A program made the translations under genes and the position numbers. From Lactobacillus sp. UCMA15818 (GTDB lineage: Bacteria > Bacillota > Bacilli > Lactobacillales > Lactobacillaceae): DNA of 64,000 nt. Positions 39,277 through 48,624 of this stretch are shown one piece after another (the stretch's first letter is position 1; each line of letters begins with the position of its first letter). Below the pieces are notes generated by a model. That model had not been told where the DNA came from and made no database searches. It saw only the letters and a program-made list of their open reading frames with translations. The stretch is taken from the NCBI RefSeq assembly GCF_030400225.1, contig NZ_VJYB01000004.1, positions 124,001 through 188,000 on the forward strand, read 5' to 3'.

Positions 39277-40992
39277 TTATTTGTCTATTTTTTTATAATT
39301 TTTTAGGCCTTTGATAATTTTAGGAAGAACTAATATTACCACGGTAATCCATGAAACAAATTCGGCTATTTTAATAATAACTGAAGTTTTGTATACTATG
39401 CTAATCTTATTGTTGCCCTTCCTTAACACCACACCAATTGTGTTACGCTTTGTTTTGGTATAAGCGGCCTTTTTCCCGTTAATAGTAACTAGATATGAAT
39501 TATAATTCAAAAAAGGCAAATCTGCGGACACATTATTTTTAGAGGTATATATTTTATAAATAATTCCATTTGAAATACTATGTGATGTAATCTTTTGCTT
39601 TTGCCCACCTATCAAAGCCACGTGTTCTTGAATCTCAACCATGTACTTTTTCATGCTTGTATATGGCCAATAATCAATGGAACCTACCCCTTCATTAAAG
39701 CCTTTCACCATATAATTAAAACCCCGTTTTGAAGTTATTTGATAATTTGAAAAGGGCAATGCTTTTTCACTGCTAGGTTTATAGTCAATTACAGTCTGAG
39801 TTGTACGTGTGTTTAAGAAACTATACGAGGTGCTTAATAATGAGATTACAACTAGCGCAAAGACAACCATCGTCCAGCGCTGAACATATTTTGTCTTTGA
39901 GATAAGAATCCAAAGTGTCTCAACAGCAAATATTGCTAGAAAGAAATTCGAGATACACAAAATTCTGCCAGTCCATTGAAGAACAACAATCGGTGTCTTA
40001 TTGACGAAATTCCAAATTGATTCAAAAACACTTGTCGTTGCAATAAAAAAAATGACACCAATCATGCCAATAATTCTATTAGTAACACTCTGCTTTTTCC
40101 ATAAGAATAACCCCATAATCGTCGTTATTACCAGCAAAGCTCCCACTGATTCATCATTATTTAACGCATTTATTATGGCGTCTCCTAAACCTGTACCCGC
40201 TGTTGAAAGCGTACCGGACTTGGTGATGAACAGGTGATTACTTGTATATATTGTAAACAATGTACCCCAGTAAAATGAAGTCATTAGCAGTGTCGCAATC
40301 CCTGCATAAACAATATATTTCAACTTTCGCCAGAAATTGCTGGCTGTAAATAATGCAATTGCAATAATTAACATTACTACAACTAAGTACATCAAGAAAC
40401 TCAATATATGTGAATAAATAACACCCGTCATACCAAATGCTAGCAAGAGCCATTCTGCCTTTTTCCTAAAAAAGATACTGTACGTTCCGTATCCAATTAA
40501 CGGTAAGAAGACATATCCCGCAGTTTGACCAACATCAAAGGTTAGAAACATCCAACTAAAATTATATGCTGATAAAACATAGACAAAAGAAAAAATTAGG
40601 GCTTTCTTTTTATTGCCATACCAATATTTTAGGCCACAGAAATACGAAATAAGCATTGATATAAATACTATTGAACACCATCCAACATAGATTGCCAAAA
40701 TGGGGTCACTAATCACTAACAAGGCTAACGCCAATGGATAAACAGGCAAAACACCATATACCATATTAATCGGTGTTCCTACCTGATTCATTGCGTAAGT
40801 CTCGATGTATGAGAAAAGCTTGCCATGTTTAATATTCTGTGCCAAATCATATATTCGGTTAAGGTGAAACGACATGTCCACTCCTGCATGGAGAGAATTG
40901 GCACAGAAATAAGGTACCATAACCACTACACTTGCTACTAGACAAATTAAGATTACGCATAATTGTTTTTGTGTATTTGAAGCTTTATTCAT
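39277..40992 (-). CDS. Large GT-C-like membrane protein (PTPS-related/YfhO-like), gene 3 of 3
   Basis: About 571 aa with a dozen or so spans and a C-terminal extracellular domain. Near the N-terminus GVDMSFHLNRIYDLAQNIKHGKL matches the acidic-x-His-x-x-Arg pattern also found in the two upstream genes and in GT-C glycosyltransferases. The chosen ATG (MNKAS) overlaps the upstream stop by eight bases. Annotations for this family include 6-pyruvoyl-tetrahydropterin synthase-related membrane protein. A role in cell-wall polymer glycosylation is plausible, by analogy with YfhO. Confidence 0.8.
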   Translation of the reverse strand: MNKASNTQKQLCVILICLVASVVVMVPYFCANSLHAGVDMSFHLNRIYDLAQNIKHGKLFSYIETYAMNQVGTPINMVYGVLPVYPLALALLVISDPILAIYVGWCSIVFISMLISYFCGLKYWYGNKKKALIFSFVYVLSAYNFSWMFLTFDVGQTAGYVFLPLIGYGTYSIFFRKKAEWLLLAFGMTGVIYSHILSFLMYLVVVMLIIAIALFTASNFWRKLKYIVYAGIATLLMTSFYWGTLFTIYTSNHLFITKSGTLSTAGTGLGDAIINALNNDESVGALLVITTIMGLFLWKKQSVTNRIIGMIGVIFFIATTSVFESIWNFVNKTPIVVLQWTGRILCISNFFLAIFAVETLWILISKTKYVQRWTMVVFALVVISLLSTSYSFLNTRTTQTVIDYKPSSEKALPFSNYQITSKRGFNYMVKGFNEGVGSIDYWPYTSMKKYMVEIQEHVALIGGQKQKITSHSISNGIIYKIYTSKNNVSADLPFLNYNSYLVTINGKKAAYTKTKRNTIGVVLRKGNNKISIVYKTSVIIKIAEFVSWITVVILVLPKIIKGLKNYKKIDK

Positions 40993-42724
40993 TTTGACCA
41001 CTCTTCTTCATCCTTTTCAGTTTTAGATAGATCACCCCAAACACCAGCAGCAAGATGATTGTTCCAGATATCAATCTGGCAACAAAATATAACACTGGCG
41101 TCTGATATTTGACTGTTATCGTCGCGCTGCGCTTATTCTTTACATAAACAAGTGCCAAAGAATGTTTACTTGCATGAAGTGGTGTTTCCTTACCATTGAC
41201 ATAAGCCACATAGTCTTTCGAGTTGTAGATAAAAAAAGGGAGGACGATCCTAGAGCTCTTATTCTCCAAATTATCAATACTATATGTTACTTGCTGATAC
41301 CCCGAGGCGATTGAACTAGCACTTAAATAATACTTATGTTCATTTACAATAACCTGATGATTAAAAACCTTTTCTCTAACTGTGTTGGCTGCGTATGGGA
41401 CATAATCCTCATATCGGGCTGATTCCGCTGCTGCTTGATTTAGTGACAATGAATTTAAATACCCTTTTGCGTTTAATCGGTATGCGTAAGGCATCATGAA
41501 GTTGGTTGTCGTGGTTGCAATCGCATTGTTTTTGGATTGTGTAGTTATAAAGCCCTCAATTGATCCTAATGCTAGAACCACAAGAGAAATATTTAAAATA
41601 ACTAATTTGAAACCATTGAATCGCCAAGAATATAGACTGCATATCTTGGAAGCTCCATACAAGGCAAGAAAGAAGGTTGCAAACGGTAATAAGCGCCACA
41701 TGAACTGAATATGTGCAACCGGTGTATTTTTAAATATATACCATGGAAACAATAGGGTACTGCATACCAACAGCAATACACCTAAAATATACGAGTATGT
41801 CTCCCATAAATTACTGTTCTTTAAACCAATAAAACCTACCAAGGCAATTACAAGGATTGCCAGTCCAACATTTGGTAATCCTTGTCCTAAGGTATTGCCG
41901 AATGATAGAGAAACCAAACTATTAAAACTAATTTCTTTTTCAGTGAAAAACGATGCTGTTGGTACGACCGTGTGGACACTTAACTGACGAATAATAGGGA
42001 TAGTCACGGCGGCCGTTGATAACACGAATAAGGCTGCACTAATCAGGCTCGTTATCAAAACGTTTTTCTTTTCCGTCTGATACTTGAATGTTAATAAATA
42101 CACTACTAATAACAATCCGATTGTAAATATGGTAGTCAAAATATGACAATACATTTCAGCACTTAGCCCTAGTACAAGATAGATTGATCCATAGTAGTAA
42201 TTCCCTTTTAAAAGTTGGTATAACCCTAGAAATGCTAACGGTACAAAGACAAACGCCCAGGCCTCACCAATATCAGCTCTGCCAAAGTCATTAAACATGA
42301 TATATACTGAAAAACGAAGCAGAATTGAAAAAACAATGGCTGCATCTTTTCTTTTCATCAACCGATGTGCAAACACATATGCTAAAACTAAACCTAAAAA
42401 CTGCTCTAATACCAGATAGATGTAATAGGCCGTAATCGGATTCTTCAAAAAAACTCTAATTGGCACATAAAATAATAGATTTCCCCAAGGATAGTAAGTG
42501 TTAATTGCTTGCCCAACTTTTCCAAAACTATACGTTGAAATCATCGAAATAAAATGACCGTTGCTTATGTTCTTATATGCTTCTTCCAATCTCTCCATGT
42601 GGAATATTCGATCATCCCCGACTAAGATAGTCTTGGTATGCCATGCTAGCGCAACATATACAAGAGATAACGCTGCAAATAATACAACTAGTGCTGCTTT
42701 TTGAAAAATTCTTTTTTGCCGCAT
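40985..42724 (-). CDS. Large GT-C-like membrane protein, gene 2 of 3
   Basis: 579 aa. Same architecture: first span, extracellular loop VGDDRIFHMERLEEAYKNISNGHF, conserved YYPWGNLLFYVP, ~12 spans, and a C-terminal outer domain containing AYVNGKETPL. It starts 37 bases inside the end of gene 1, so translation is coupled. Diverged enough from its neighbours to have a distinct acceptor or donor. Confidence 0.8.
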   Translation of the reverse strand: MRQKRIFQKAALVVLFAALSLVYVALAWHTKTILVGDDRIFHMERLEEAYKNISNGHFISMISTYSFGKVGQAINTYYPWGNLLFYVPIRVFLKNPITAYYIYLVLEQFLGLVLAYVFAHRLMKRKDAAIVFSILLRFSVYIMFNDFGRADIGEAWAFVFVPLAFLGLYQLLKGNYYYGSIYLVLGLSAEMYCHILTTIFTIGLLLVVYLLTFKYQTEKKNVLITSLISAALFVLSTAAVTIPIIRQLSVHTVVPTASFFTEKEISFNSLVSLSFGNTLGQGLPNVGLAILVIALVGFIGLKNSNLWETYSYILGVLLLVCSTLLFPWYIFKNTPVAHIQFMWRLLPFATFFLALYGASKICSLYSWRFNGFKLVILNISLVVLALGSIEGFITTQSKNNAIATTTTNFMMPYAYRLNAKGYLNSLSLNQAAAESARYEDYVPYAANTVREKVFNHQVIVNEHKYYLSASSIASGYQQVTYSIDNLENKSSRIVLPFFIYNSKDYVAYVNGKETPLHASKHSLALVYVKNKRSATITVKYQTPVLYFVARLISGTIILLLVFGVIYLKLKRMKKSGQNE

Positions 42725-44364
42725 ATTCTAATACCCTTTCCTCTAAACAATAAAATATAAAAAACAATGATATTGCTTAATAACATTATGCTGAATGTCA
42801 AATACTCCCTTATTCCTGCAGCCATACTAATCTTAATATGGTTTATTCCTGGCTTTAAGATTGTTCTAAAAATTGGAGCACTTGCGTTTACTTTTTTATG
42901 ATTTACACTGATATGATAACTCAAGCCCTTATATATAACTAATAAGAAATTACGTTCCTTCTTGTTTTGACTTGTATTATTAAAATCAAAGCTCAGGCTA
43001 TTATATTTCTCTATCTTTTTTAGATTTGCTACCGTACTGACTTTGCCTTTAACTTGTGAATAATTAATAATATAATCACCACCAGTTGCCTGCTTGTTCA
43101 CCAATTTCTTGTACTCTTTCGATGTGCTGATATAGTAGCGAGTTGGGTCATCATTCTTCGTTATATGATAGCTGTATACCGCAGAGATACTCATTAATAC
43201 TAGTGGGATTAACAAGACAGATAAAACGATTTTATTGTTATCTAAAACTTTGTTTTCTTCAAAGAACACAGTTACACTTACAGCAAGAAAGAGCGATACA
43301 AAAGCAAGCATTCTCCCTAAAAACTGAATATTGCCAAAAAAAGAATTAACAAAAATACTTTTTTGGAGTGGCAGCCAGCTTAATGTACAGAAAAATATTC
43401 CTAAGGCAATCATTGTCCAAAAACACCAGTTGCCACTGTGTTTGACTAACATCATTATTCCTAAAAATATCAGCATTCCCGTTTCAACTAAGCCAATATT
43501 AAAAATGATTGGCGTATCTTCAATACTATTAGCAAACAAGGCTTGCAGTACTTGCCAACCACCTACAGGAGATAAGCCATGACCTGGAGTATTTATATTC
43601 CTATTATTCATATACAGTGTCAAAATATTGACGATTGTATATAGACTGGTCAACACAGCAATTCCAACAGCCATACAGAAAAGGTGCAGTTCACCTAAGT
43701 TAATTTTCCTTGTGAAAACTCGTACAACTTCTGCGATTGTTAGCAGCGTACAAACGATTAACACTGACAAAATATGGGTATTTATCAACGCCCCCATTCC
43801 CGCTCCAAGAACAAGCCCGCCCCATCTTTCACGTCTCCAGATTCTGAGACAACCAGTCAGCACCACCGGTAAGATTGCGTACGCTATCGCTTCCCCCATT
43901 GCATTGCGGGCAAACATTATCCCCATGTGATATGCACTGAACTGGTAGAAACACACACCCACTAAATTAGTCAGTTTACTAGCTGTAAATTCACGCATCA
44001 TAAAATAGGCTGCAATTTGTGTCAAAAAATTCAATAATACAAAACCGCAAAACAATGCTGCAATCGGGTTAGCGGTAAAAATAAAGCGCGGTAAAATAAA
44101 GAGCAGACTTGTAACCCAAGGATAAAGACCTGTATATGCATTTGAGATTCCTTGGAATCCAATAAAATTAACCAATACTGGTAATTTTCCATGCTTTAGT
44201 GCCTGATAAACTGCCTCCCACCTCGTTAAATGAACTCCGCCATCATAAGTAACTTTAAAATAAGCGCCTAAAAAGGCAGGAACTGTTGTGATGATTGCTA
44301 AAATAAAAAAAAGAAGTATAACATATACTCTTTGCCATTTCCTAATGTGCTTATAGATAATCAT
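42688..44364 (-). CDS. Large GT-C-like membrane protein, gene 1 of 3
   Basis: About 558 aa from MIIYKHIRKW, with AAAAGG at good spacing; a GTG six codons earlier is possible. The early loop TYDGGVHLTRWEAVYQALKHGKL and YPWVTSLLFILPR repeat the shared motifs, followed by ~12 spans and a β-rich outer tail. First gene of the three-gene operon; no glycosyltransferase 2 or flippase gene is adjacent in this window. Confidence 0.8.
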   Translation of the reverse strand: MIIYKHIRKWQRVYVILLFFILAIITTVPAFLGAYFKVTYDGGVHLTRWEAVYQALKHGKLPVLVNFIGFQGISNAYTGLYPWVTSLLFILPRFIFTANPIAALFCGFVLLNFLTQIAAYFMMREFTASKLTNLVGVCFYQFSAYHMGIMFARNAMGEAIAYAILPVVLTGCLRIWRRERWGGLVLGAGMGALINTHILSVLIVCTLLTIAEVVRVFTRKINLGELHLFCMAVGIAVLTSLYTIVNILTLYMNNRNINTPGHGLSPVGGWQVLQALFANSIEDTPIIFNIGLVETGMLIFLGIMMLVKHSGNWCFWTMIALGIFFCTLSWLPLQKSIFVNSFFGNIQFLGRMLAFVSLFLAVSVTVFFEENKVLDNNKIVLSVLLIPLVLMSISAVYSYHITKNDDPTRYYISTSKEYKKLVNKQATGGDYIINYSQVKGKVSTVANLKKIEKYNSLSFDFNNTSQNKKERNFLLVIYKGLSYHISVNHKKVNASAPIFRTILKPGINHIKISMAAGIREYLTFSIMLLSNIIVFYILLFRGKGIRICGKKEFFKKQH

Positions 44365-44705
44365 GAACCGTATCCTTTTCACTTTTTTTGTATTTTCCAG
44401 TAATACAGGGATGTATTATGCCATTAACAAAAATGCTATTCGATTATAAAGATAAGCCAATATATCATTGATTTTATGAACGTTTTATGAACTTTTAACC
44501 ATTATTTGAATAAATATTCTTTAAGAACCTGTCATTTTTATTACTGTTTGTCAGTAACTACTCTTTTTGTCTAGTAGACTCAGCAACAAAAAGGAATTGG
44601 CTGCACTATTTCACATCTGCAGTGAAAAAATTAAGCTGAATATAAATAAATTTGATATAATAATGTCGAATGTAACCGAAATCATTATATCGAGGTGAAG
44701 CTTTT
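44365..44705. other. Intergenic region with promoter of the OsmC-LplA operon
   Basis: About 340 bp between divergent operons. TATAAT at 44656-44661 is the likely -10 of the OsmC gene; its -35 is weak. A short TTACTG/CAGTAA stem near 44543 is the only other structure seen. No coding frame is supported. Confidence 0.5.
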
Positions 44706-45143
44706 ATGGAAAAAAAATCACTCTATCATACCGAAATTGAAAATAAAGCTGGGATTGCTGGCCATGTCCGTTCACTAACCGGCGGTGAATTTAATCAATT
44801 AACGAGCAGCCCCTTGAAAGCTGTCCCTGGGACTAACCCCGAGCAATTGCTTGGAGCAGCACTAGCAACATGTCTGAATGCCACGCTTGAAGCAGAGGAA
44901 AAGCGACGGAATCTGTCGCATCAAGCTGTTGTTCGGGTAGCAGTCGACATGGGCCGCGACTATCAAGGATTTCAATTTTGGCTGCGTGCGCAAGTTAGAC
45001 TGCCCCAAGTGAACCGACAAGAAGCACAAGAAATTTTAGCAATTTGCGAACAACGCTGTCCAGTTGCTAAATTACTAGTTAGCAATTCAAATGTCAGCGT
45101 TGAATTAGTTGATGAATTTGGCTTTGAGGGGGAATTCAAATGA
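44706..45143 (+). CDS. OsmC-family peroxiredoxin (Ohr-like)
   Basis: 145 aa. OsmC/Ohr proteins reduce organic hydroperoxides with two cysteines: Cys56 in LGAALATCLNAT and Cys118 in CEQRCPVAKLL. The N-terminus HVRSLTGGEFNQLTSSPLKAVPGTNPEQLL is Ohr-like. GAGGTGAAG precedes the ATG. It overlaps the lipoate ligase gene in an ATGA arrangement; Ohr enzymes are recycled by lipoylated proteins, so the pairing makes functional sense. Confidence 0.93.
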   Translation: MEKKSLYHTEIENKAGIAGHVRSLTGGEFNQLTSSPLKAVPGTNPEQLLGAALATCLNATLEAEEKRRNLSHQAVVRVAVDMGRDYQGFQFWLRAQVRLPQVNRQEAQEILAICEQRCPVAKLLVSNSNVSVELVDEFGFEGEFK

Positions 45144-46153
45144 AGTACTTGGTAACTGATCAGCGAGATATTCGCTATAATTTAGCTTTGGAAACATATT
45201 TACTGGAACACTCTGATTTGCAGGAACCAATTCTGTATTTTTACATTAACTCTCCCTGTATTATCCTTGGCCGCAATCAAAATGTTTACGAAGAAGTGAA
45301 TTTGGAATACGTCCGCCAGCAACAGATAATTGTTACTAGGCGCACTTCTGGCGGTGGTGCAGTCTTTGATGACCTAGGAAATGTTAGTTTTAGTTTTATT
45401 ACTAAGGATGATGGTCATTCCAATGGCGACTTTTCAAAGTTTACTGCGCCGGTAATCACCGCTTTACATGAAATGGGAGCAACTGGGGCAAAACTAGTTG
45501 GTAGGAATGACTTGCAGATTTATGGTAAAAAGTTTTCAGGTAATGCTATGCGGCTGCAGCACGGACGGATGTTTTCTCATGGAACATTGATGTATGATGT
45601 TGATTTAAGTGTCATTGAAAAAGCATTGAATGTACCGCAAGATAAGATTGTAGCTAAGGGAATTAAGTCGGTTCATAGCCGGGTTACCAACCTCAAACCG
45701 TTTTTCACTCCAGAATATCAGCAGCTAACAATTGAAGAATTTCGTGATGCGCTGGCACAAAAAATCTTACAAGTAGACGATTTGAAGCAAGCTAACGAAT
45801 ATCTTTTAGATGATACTGCCAAGCAGGCTGTTAATGCCATTAATCAAAAATTTTTCAGCAATTGGAATTGGGTCTATGGAAGTTCCCCACTGGCTGCAAT
45901 TCAGCAGCGCCAGCATTTTACTCAAGGAACGATTGACTTTCGCTTGCAGATTGAACATGGCTGTATCAGTTATCTGCAAGTCTATGGCGACTTTTTAGGT
46001 CAGGCTGATGTTAAACAGTTTGCCGCAAAATTAATTGGCGTCCGTTATGAACGTCAAGCAATCACGCAAGCGTTGACTAATGTGGAGTTACAGCCCTATT
46101 TTGGTAAGATTGAGCACCAGTCAATTATTGATTTGCTGGTACGGCAAGAATAA
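45140..46153 (+). CDS. lplA: Lipoate-protein ligase
   Basis: 337 aa, the full two-domain length. It attaches lipoate to E2 and GcvH proteins using ATP. Visible motifs are PILYFYINSPCIILGRNQNVYEEVN, VTRRTSGGGAVFDDLGNVSFSF, the binding lysine in GRNDLQIYGKKFSGNAMRL, and the C-terminal accessory domain from ~250. It overlaps the OsmC gene by four bases and ends at a strong hairpin. Confidence 0.95.
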   Translation: MKYLVTDQRDIRYNLALETYLLEHSDLQEPILYFYINSPCIILGRNQNVYEEVNLEYVRQQQIIVTRRTSGGGAVFDDLGNVSFSFITKDDGHSNGDFSKFTAPVITALHEMGATGAKLVGRNDLQIYGKKFSGNAMRLQHGRMFSHGTLMYDVDLSVIEKALNVPQDKIVAKGIKSVHSRVTNLKPFFTPEYQQLTIEEFRDALAQKILQVDDLKQANEYLLDDTAKQAVNAINQKFFSNWNWVYGSSPLAAIQQRQHFTQGTIDFRLQIEHGCISYLQVYGDFLGQADVKQFAAKLIGVRYERQAITQALTNVELQPYFGKIEHQSIIDLLVRQE

Positions 46154-46189
46154 CTGCACAAAAAAGCAGAGGGCGTGTACCATAAATTG

Positions 46190-46245
46190 ATAAAAATAGT
46201 GACTTCCAAAAAAGTTGGATTTTGGAAGTCACTATTTTTACTATA
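46190..46245. terminator. Strong bidirectional terminator after lplA
   Basis: AAAAATAGTGACTTCCAAAA and TTTTGGAAGTCACTATTTTT are exact reverse complements around an 8-9 base loop. Confidence 0.9.
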
Positions 46246-46347
46246 AGTAATTCGAAGTTAGACGGAGAATTTTAAATTATGAAACACGTTTATCTGAGTT
46301 CAAGAAAAAAGCCCGATCAAAATGTAGTTTTTGATCTGACTCAGTCT
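46240..46347 (-). repeat. Intergenic repeat family, partial copy R8, reverse orientation
   Basis: Reading on the minus strand: head hairpin AGATCAAAAACTACATTTTGATC followed by GGGCTTTTTT, then AAACGTGTTTCATAATT and TCTCCGTCTAACTTCGAATTAC. The tail end is missing, cut at the lplA terminator. The head would terminate the Ldh-type gene. Confidence 0.75.
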
Positions 46348-46396
46348 TGAACTTTTTGTAGATTCAGTGTAATTGTGGCTCTTTTGTATATTACTT

Positions 46397-47479
46397 TTAA
46401 AGTGCTTGTGGCAATTCAATCGCAAATTTTTCAGCAATTGCCGTAATTTCCTGGGTAGTTTTCGGATCAATAACAACGCCATGTTTTGAATTATGATCGT
46501 AATTACGATATTCACGGTCGCCAGGAATCATAATGTGTGTCCCTGGGATATGATCTAAGTTCCGGATACGTTCAAACATCTTCTCAGCGTTAGCTTTCAA
46601 AGTTGCTAAATCACCAAAAAAGGCCGGATTGATAACCATAAAGAATTGACTGAAATCGTGCTTACCGGTATTGGTGTCAGCCGAAATTGAACCTTGAGCT
46701 AAGATACCCGTTAACAATTCAACAACTAGCGAGTTACCAAAACCCTTGTAGTTTGAATTTTCTTCTCGATTGCCACCAAGAGTTAACACTCCACCGCCAG
46801 ATTGATGCTCCGTAAAAGCAACTTCGGATAAAATTTCAGCAGCTTTTTTCGAATCGTGAATGATATTTCGCTCACCATCAACAGCCCATTCACCCAAAAT
46901 TGGTTTTTGATTTTTAGCCAAAACCATAATTTTACCGCTGGAGACACTTGACGTAGCTCCATCAAAAACAAAGGGATGCGGGTCAGCTGGAAAGGTAAAA
47001 GCAAAAGCATTTGAACCCAAGAAAGCTTCAATTGCATTGGTCGGTACAACAAGTGGCCGTGTATTAGTGGTTGAAATCCCAATCAAACCTTCTTTAGCGG
47101 CTAGACGAGAATAGTACCCCGCAGTTCCAAAATGATTTGAATTGCGAATAACAGCCATGGCAATATTAGTGGTTTGGGCCTTTTTAATTAAGCTGTTAAT
47201 TGCCAAAGCAGATGCAATCTGCCCCATATTCCCATTGGCATCAAGCAATAGGCTAGTGTCCGTTTCCTTTAGAGTTTTGACTTGATTTTGCGGTTTGATA
47301 GTCCCATCTTGAACCATTCGAATGTACCAATCAAGTCGTTGAATCCCATGAGAAGATATTCCTCTTAAATCCGCATCCACCAAGGTATCCGCTAATAAAG
47401 TACCATCAGTAGCAGAAAACCCAGCTTTTTGAAAAACTTTTTCTAAAAATTCAGTTTCAGCTGCAGCAGTAATTCGCAT
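46397..47479 (-). CDS. Ldh2/malate-lactate dehydrogenase-type NAD(P) oxidoreductase
   Basis: 360 aa from MRITAAAETEF. This non-Rossmann family (malate/L-lactate/ureidoglycolate/2-oxoacid dehydrogenases) is recognised by ADLRGISSHGIQRL (catalytic His), VIRNSNHFGTAGYYSRLA and STTNTRPLVVPTNAIEAFLGSNAFAFTFP. It reduces a 2-oxo acid or oxidises a 2-hydroxy acid. A T-box leader with a Met specifier lies directly upstream, suggesting a substrate from methionine metabolism, such as 4-methylthio-2-oxobutanoate; that link is an inference. Confidence 0.92.
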   Translation of the reverse strand: MRITAAAETEFLEKVFQKAGFSATDGTLLADTLVDADLRGISSHGIQRLDWYIRMVQDGTIKPQNQVKTLKETDTSLLLDANGNMGQIASALAINSLIKKAQTTNIAMAVIRNSNHFGTAGYYSRLAAKEGLIGISTTNTRPLVVPTNAIEAFLGSNAFAFTFPADPHPFVFDGATSSVSSGKIMVLAKNQKPILGEWAVDGERNIIHDSKKAAEILSEVAFTEHQSGGGVLTLGGNREENSNYKGFGNSLVVELLTGILAQGSISADTNTGKHDFSQFFMVINPAFFGDLATLKANAEKMFERIRNLDHIPGTHIMIPGDREYRNYDHNSKHGVVIDPKTTQEITAIAEKFAIELPQAL

Positions 47480-47499
47480 AAAAAACACTTCTTTCTTTA

Positions 47500-47765
47500 T
47501 TTTTAAACAACCAAAAAAGCCCGTTCAACACTATTTTCATAGTGCAAGACGGGTTGACCGTGGTACCACTTGCTCTTCGTTTATCAATTGATAAACCTCA
47601 ACGACATAAATTGTCAAAAATGATAACGGATTCCGCCGATCGAACAGCTTGCACCATTCAACAGTAATTTGAGCTCATTTTCATCAGTCGCTATCTGCAC
47701 CTTTTCAGCTGCCAGTGCTCTCTTAAAAAATAACAAGACTGAATCTCTTCTCAACAGTTATTTAT
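47500..47765 (-). ncRNA. T-box riboswitch, probable methionine specifier
   Basis: On the minus strand the leader has stem I (TTGAG...CTCAA base; TCAGTC/GACTGA above), the specifier loop GAAA-ATG-A with ATG at 47676-47678, the antiterminator T-box AGTGGTACCACG at 47559-47570 and a terminator at 47513-47554 (CCCGTC.../GAACGGG then six T). The TGGT bulge pairs with an acceptor end whose discriminator base is A, which fits tRNA-Met and rules out tRNA-Asn. It controls the Ldh2-type gene. Confidence 0.9.
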
Positions 47766-47769
47766 GGTC

Positions 47770-47798
47770 ATTAAAAACCAAATTCTAATAGTTGTCAA
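47770..47798 (-). promoter_or_regulatory. Promoter of the T-box leader
   Basis: TTGACA and TTTAAT on the minus strand, 17 bp apart, ending just before the first base of stem I. Confidence 0.7.
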
Positions 47799-47872
47799 TC
47801 GTAAAAAATTAATTGAAATTCTGGTACTGGATAGCGTACACTAAAATTAATATTTTTTAAGGAGTGAAGTAT

Positions 47873-48421
47873 ATGTTTGCATACAAAATTGATTCTGAAG
47901 TTAGTCTAGCACTGCCCAGACCCAAAATCGACGCTGAACCTCTTTTTCAAATTATTGAAGAAAGTCGAAAAGAATTACAGGTTTGGCTGCCTTGGGTTCC
48001 CATAATGAAAAGTGTCGTAGATGAAGAAAAGTTCCTCACAAGTGTCTTAAAGAACTTTGGTAGTGAACACTCATTGAATACGGTTATTCTGTACAAAGGT
48101 ACACCTGCAGGAATGATCAGCTTCAATAAATTTAACACAACAAATCAATGTGCAGATATAGGTTATTGGTTAGGAACCAAACATGTAGGTAACGGGATTA
48201 TCCATCGAGCCGTTGCTGGAATATGTACGCTTGGGTTTGCAGACTATGATATTCATAAAATCGAAATTCATGCAGCAGTAGAAAACGTACGCAGTAATCA
48301 AGTTGCAAAAAAAGCTGGTTTCCATTTTGATGGCTCACTTCGCGCAAATGAGCTGCTAGCCAACGGTTTTCATGATGAGAATGTCTGGTCATTACTTAAA
48401 GAAGAATGGAAGAAACACTAG
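47873..48421 (+). CDS. GNAT-family N-acetyltransferase (RimJ/RimL-like)
   Basis: 182 aa from MFAYKIDSEV, with AAGGAG at good spacing; a GTG three codons earlier is possible. The sequence shows the RimL-type pattern: DIGYWLGTKHVGNGIIHRAVAGICTLGF for acetyl-CoA binding and KIEIHAAVENVRSNQVAKKAGFHFDG near the end. Targets include ribosomal proteins and small amines; the actual target is unknown. It may share a divergent promoter region with the T-box gene. Confidence 0.92.
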   Translation: MFAYKIDSEVSLALPRPKIDAEPLFQIIEESRKELQVWLPWVPIMKSVVDEEKFLTSVLKNFGSEHSLNTVILYKGTPAGMISFNKFNTTNQCADIGYWLGTKHVGNGIIHRAVAGICTLGFADYDIHKIEIHAAVENVRSNQVAKKAGFHFDGSLRANELLANGFHDENVWSLLKEEWKKH

Positions 48422-48543
48422 TTCTTACTATTTCAGTTCTTTAAAACAAGATATCTGACCCGACTTTTTCTCGAACATTGCTGTTAGCTCACCAATTCAA
48501 GGAATACTTTAACAAGCTAGCATCTCTTCTATACATAAATACA

Positions 48544-48574
48544 TTGATTCTTTCATATGATAATGATAACATAT
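48544..48574 (+). promoter_or_regulatory. Promoter with overlapping inverted repeat before the CadD-like gene
   Basis: TTGATT and TAACAT lie 17 bp apart. ATATG at 48555-48559 and CATAT at 48570-48574 form an inverted repeat across the -10 region, as expected for an ArsR/CadC-type repressor. No such regulator gene lies in the window. Confidence 0.4.
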
Positions 48575-48624
48575 GTATATATTAATACATGCTCATTAAT
48601 CTAATTATGGAAGGATTAAATATT

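Noticed and set aside
47559-47570. GGTACC palindrome considered as a stand-alone operator
   Set aside because: It is the antiterminator core of a T-box leader with specifier and terminator in the correct order.
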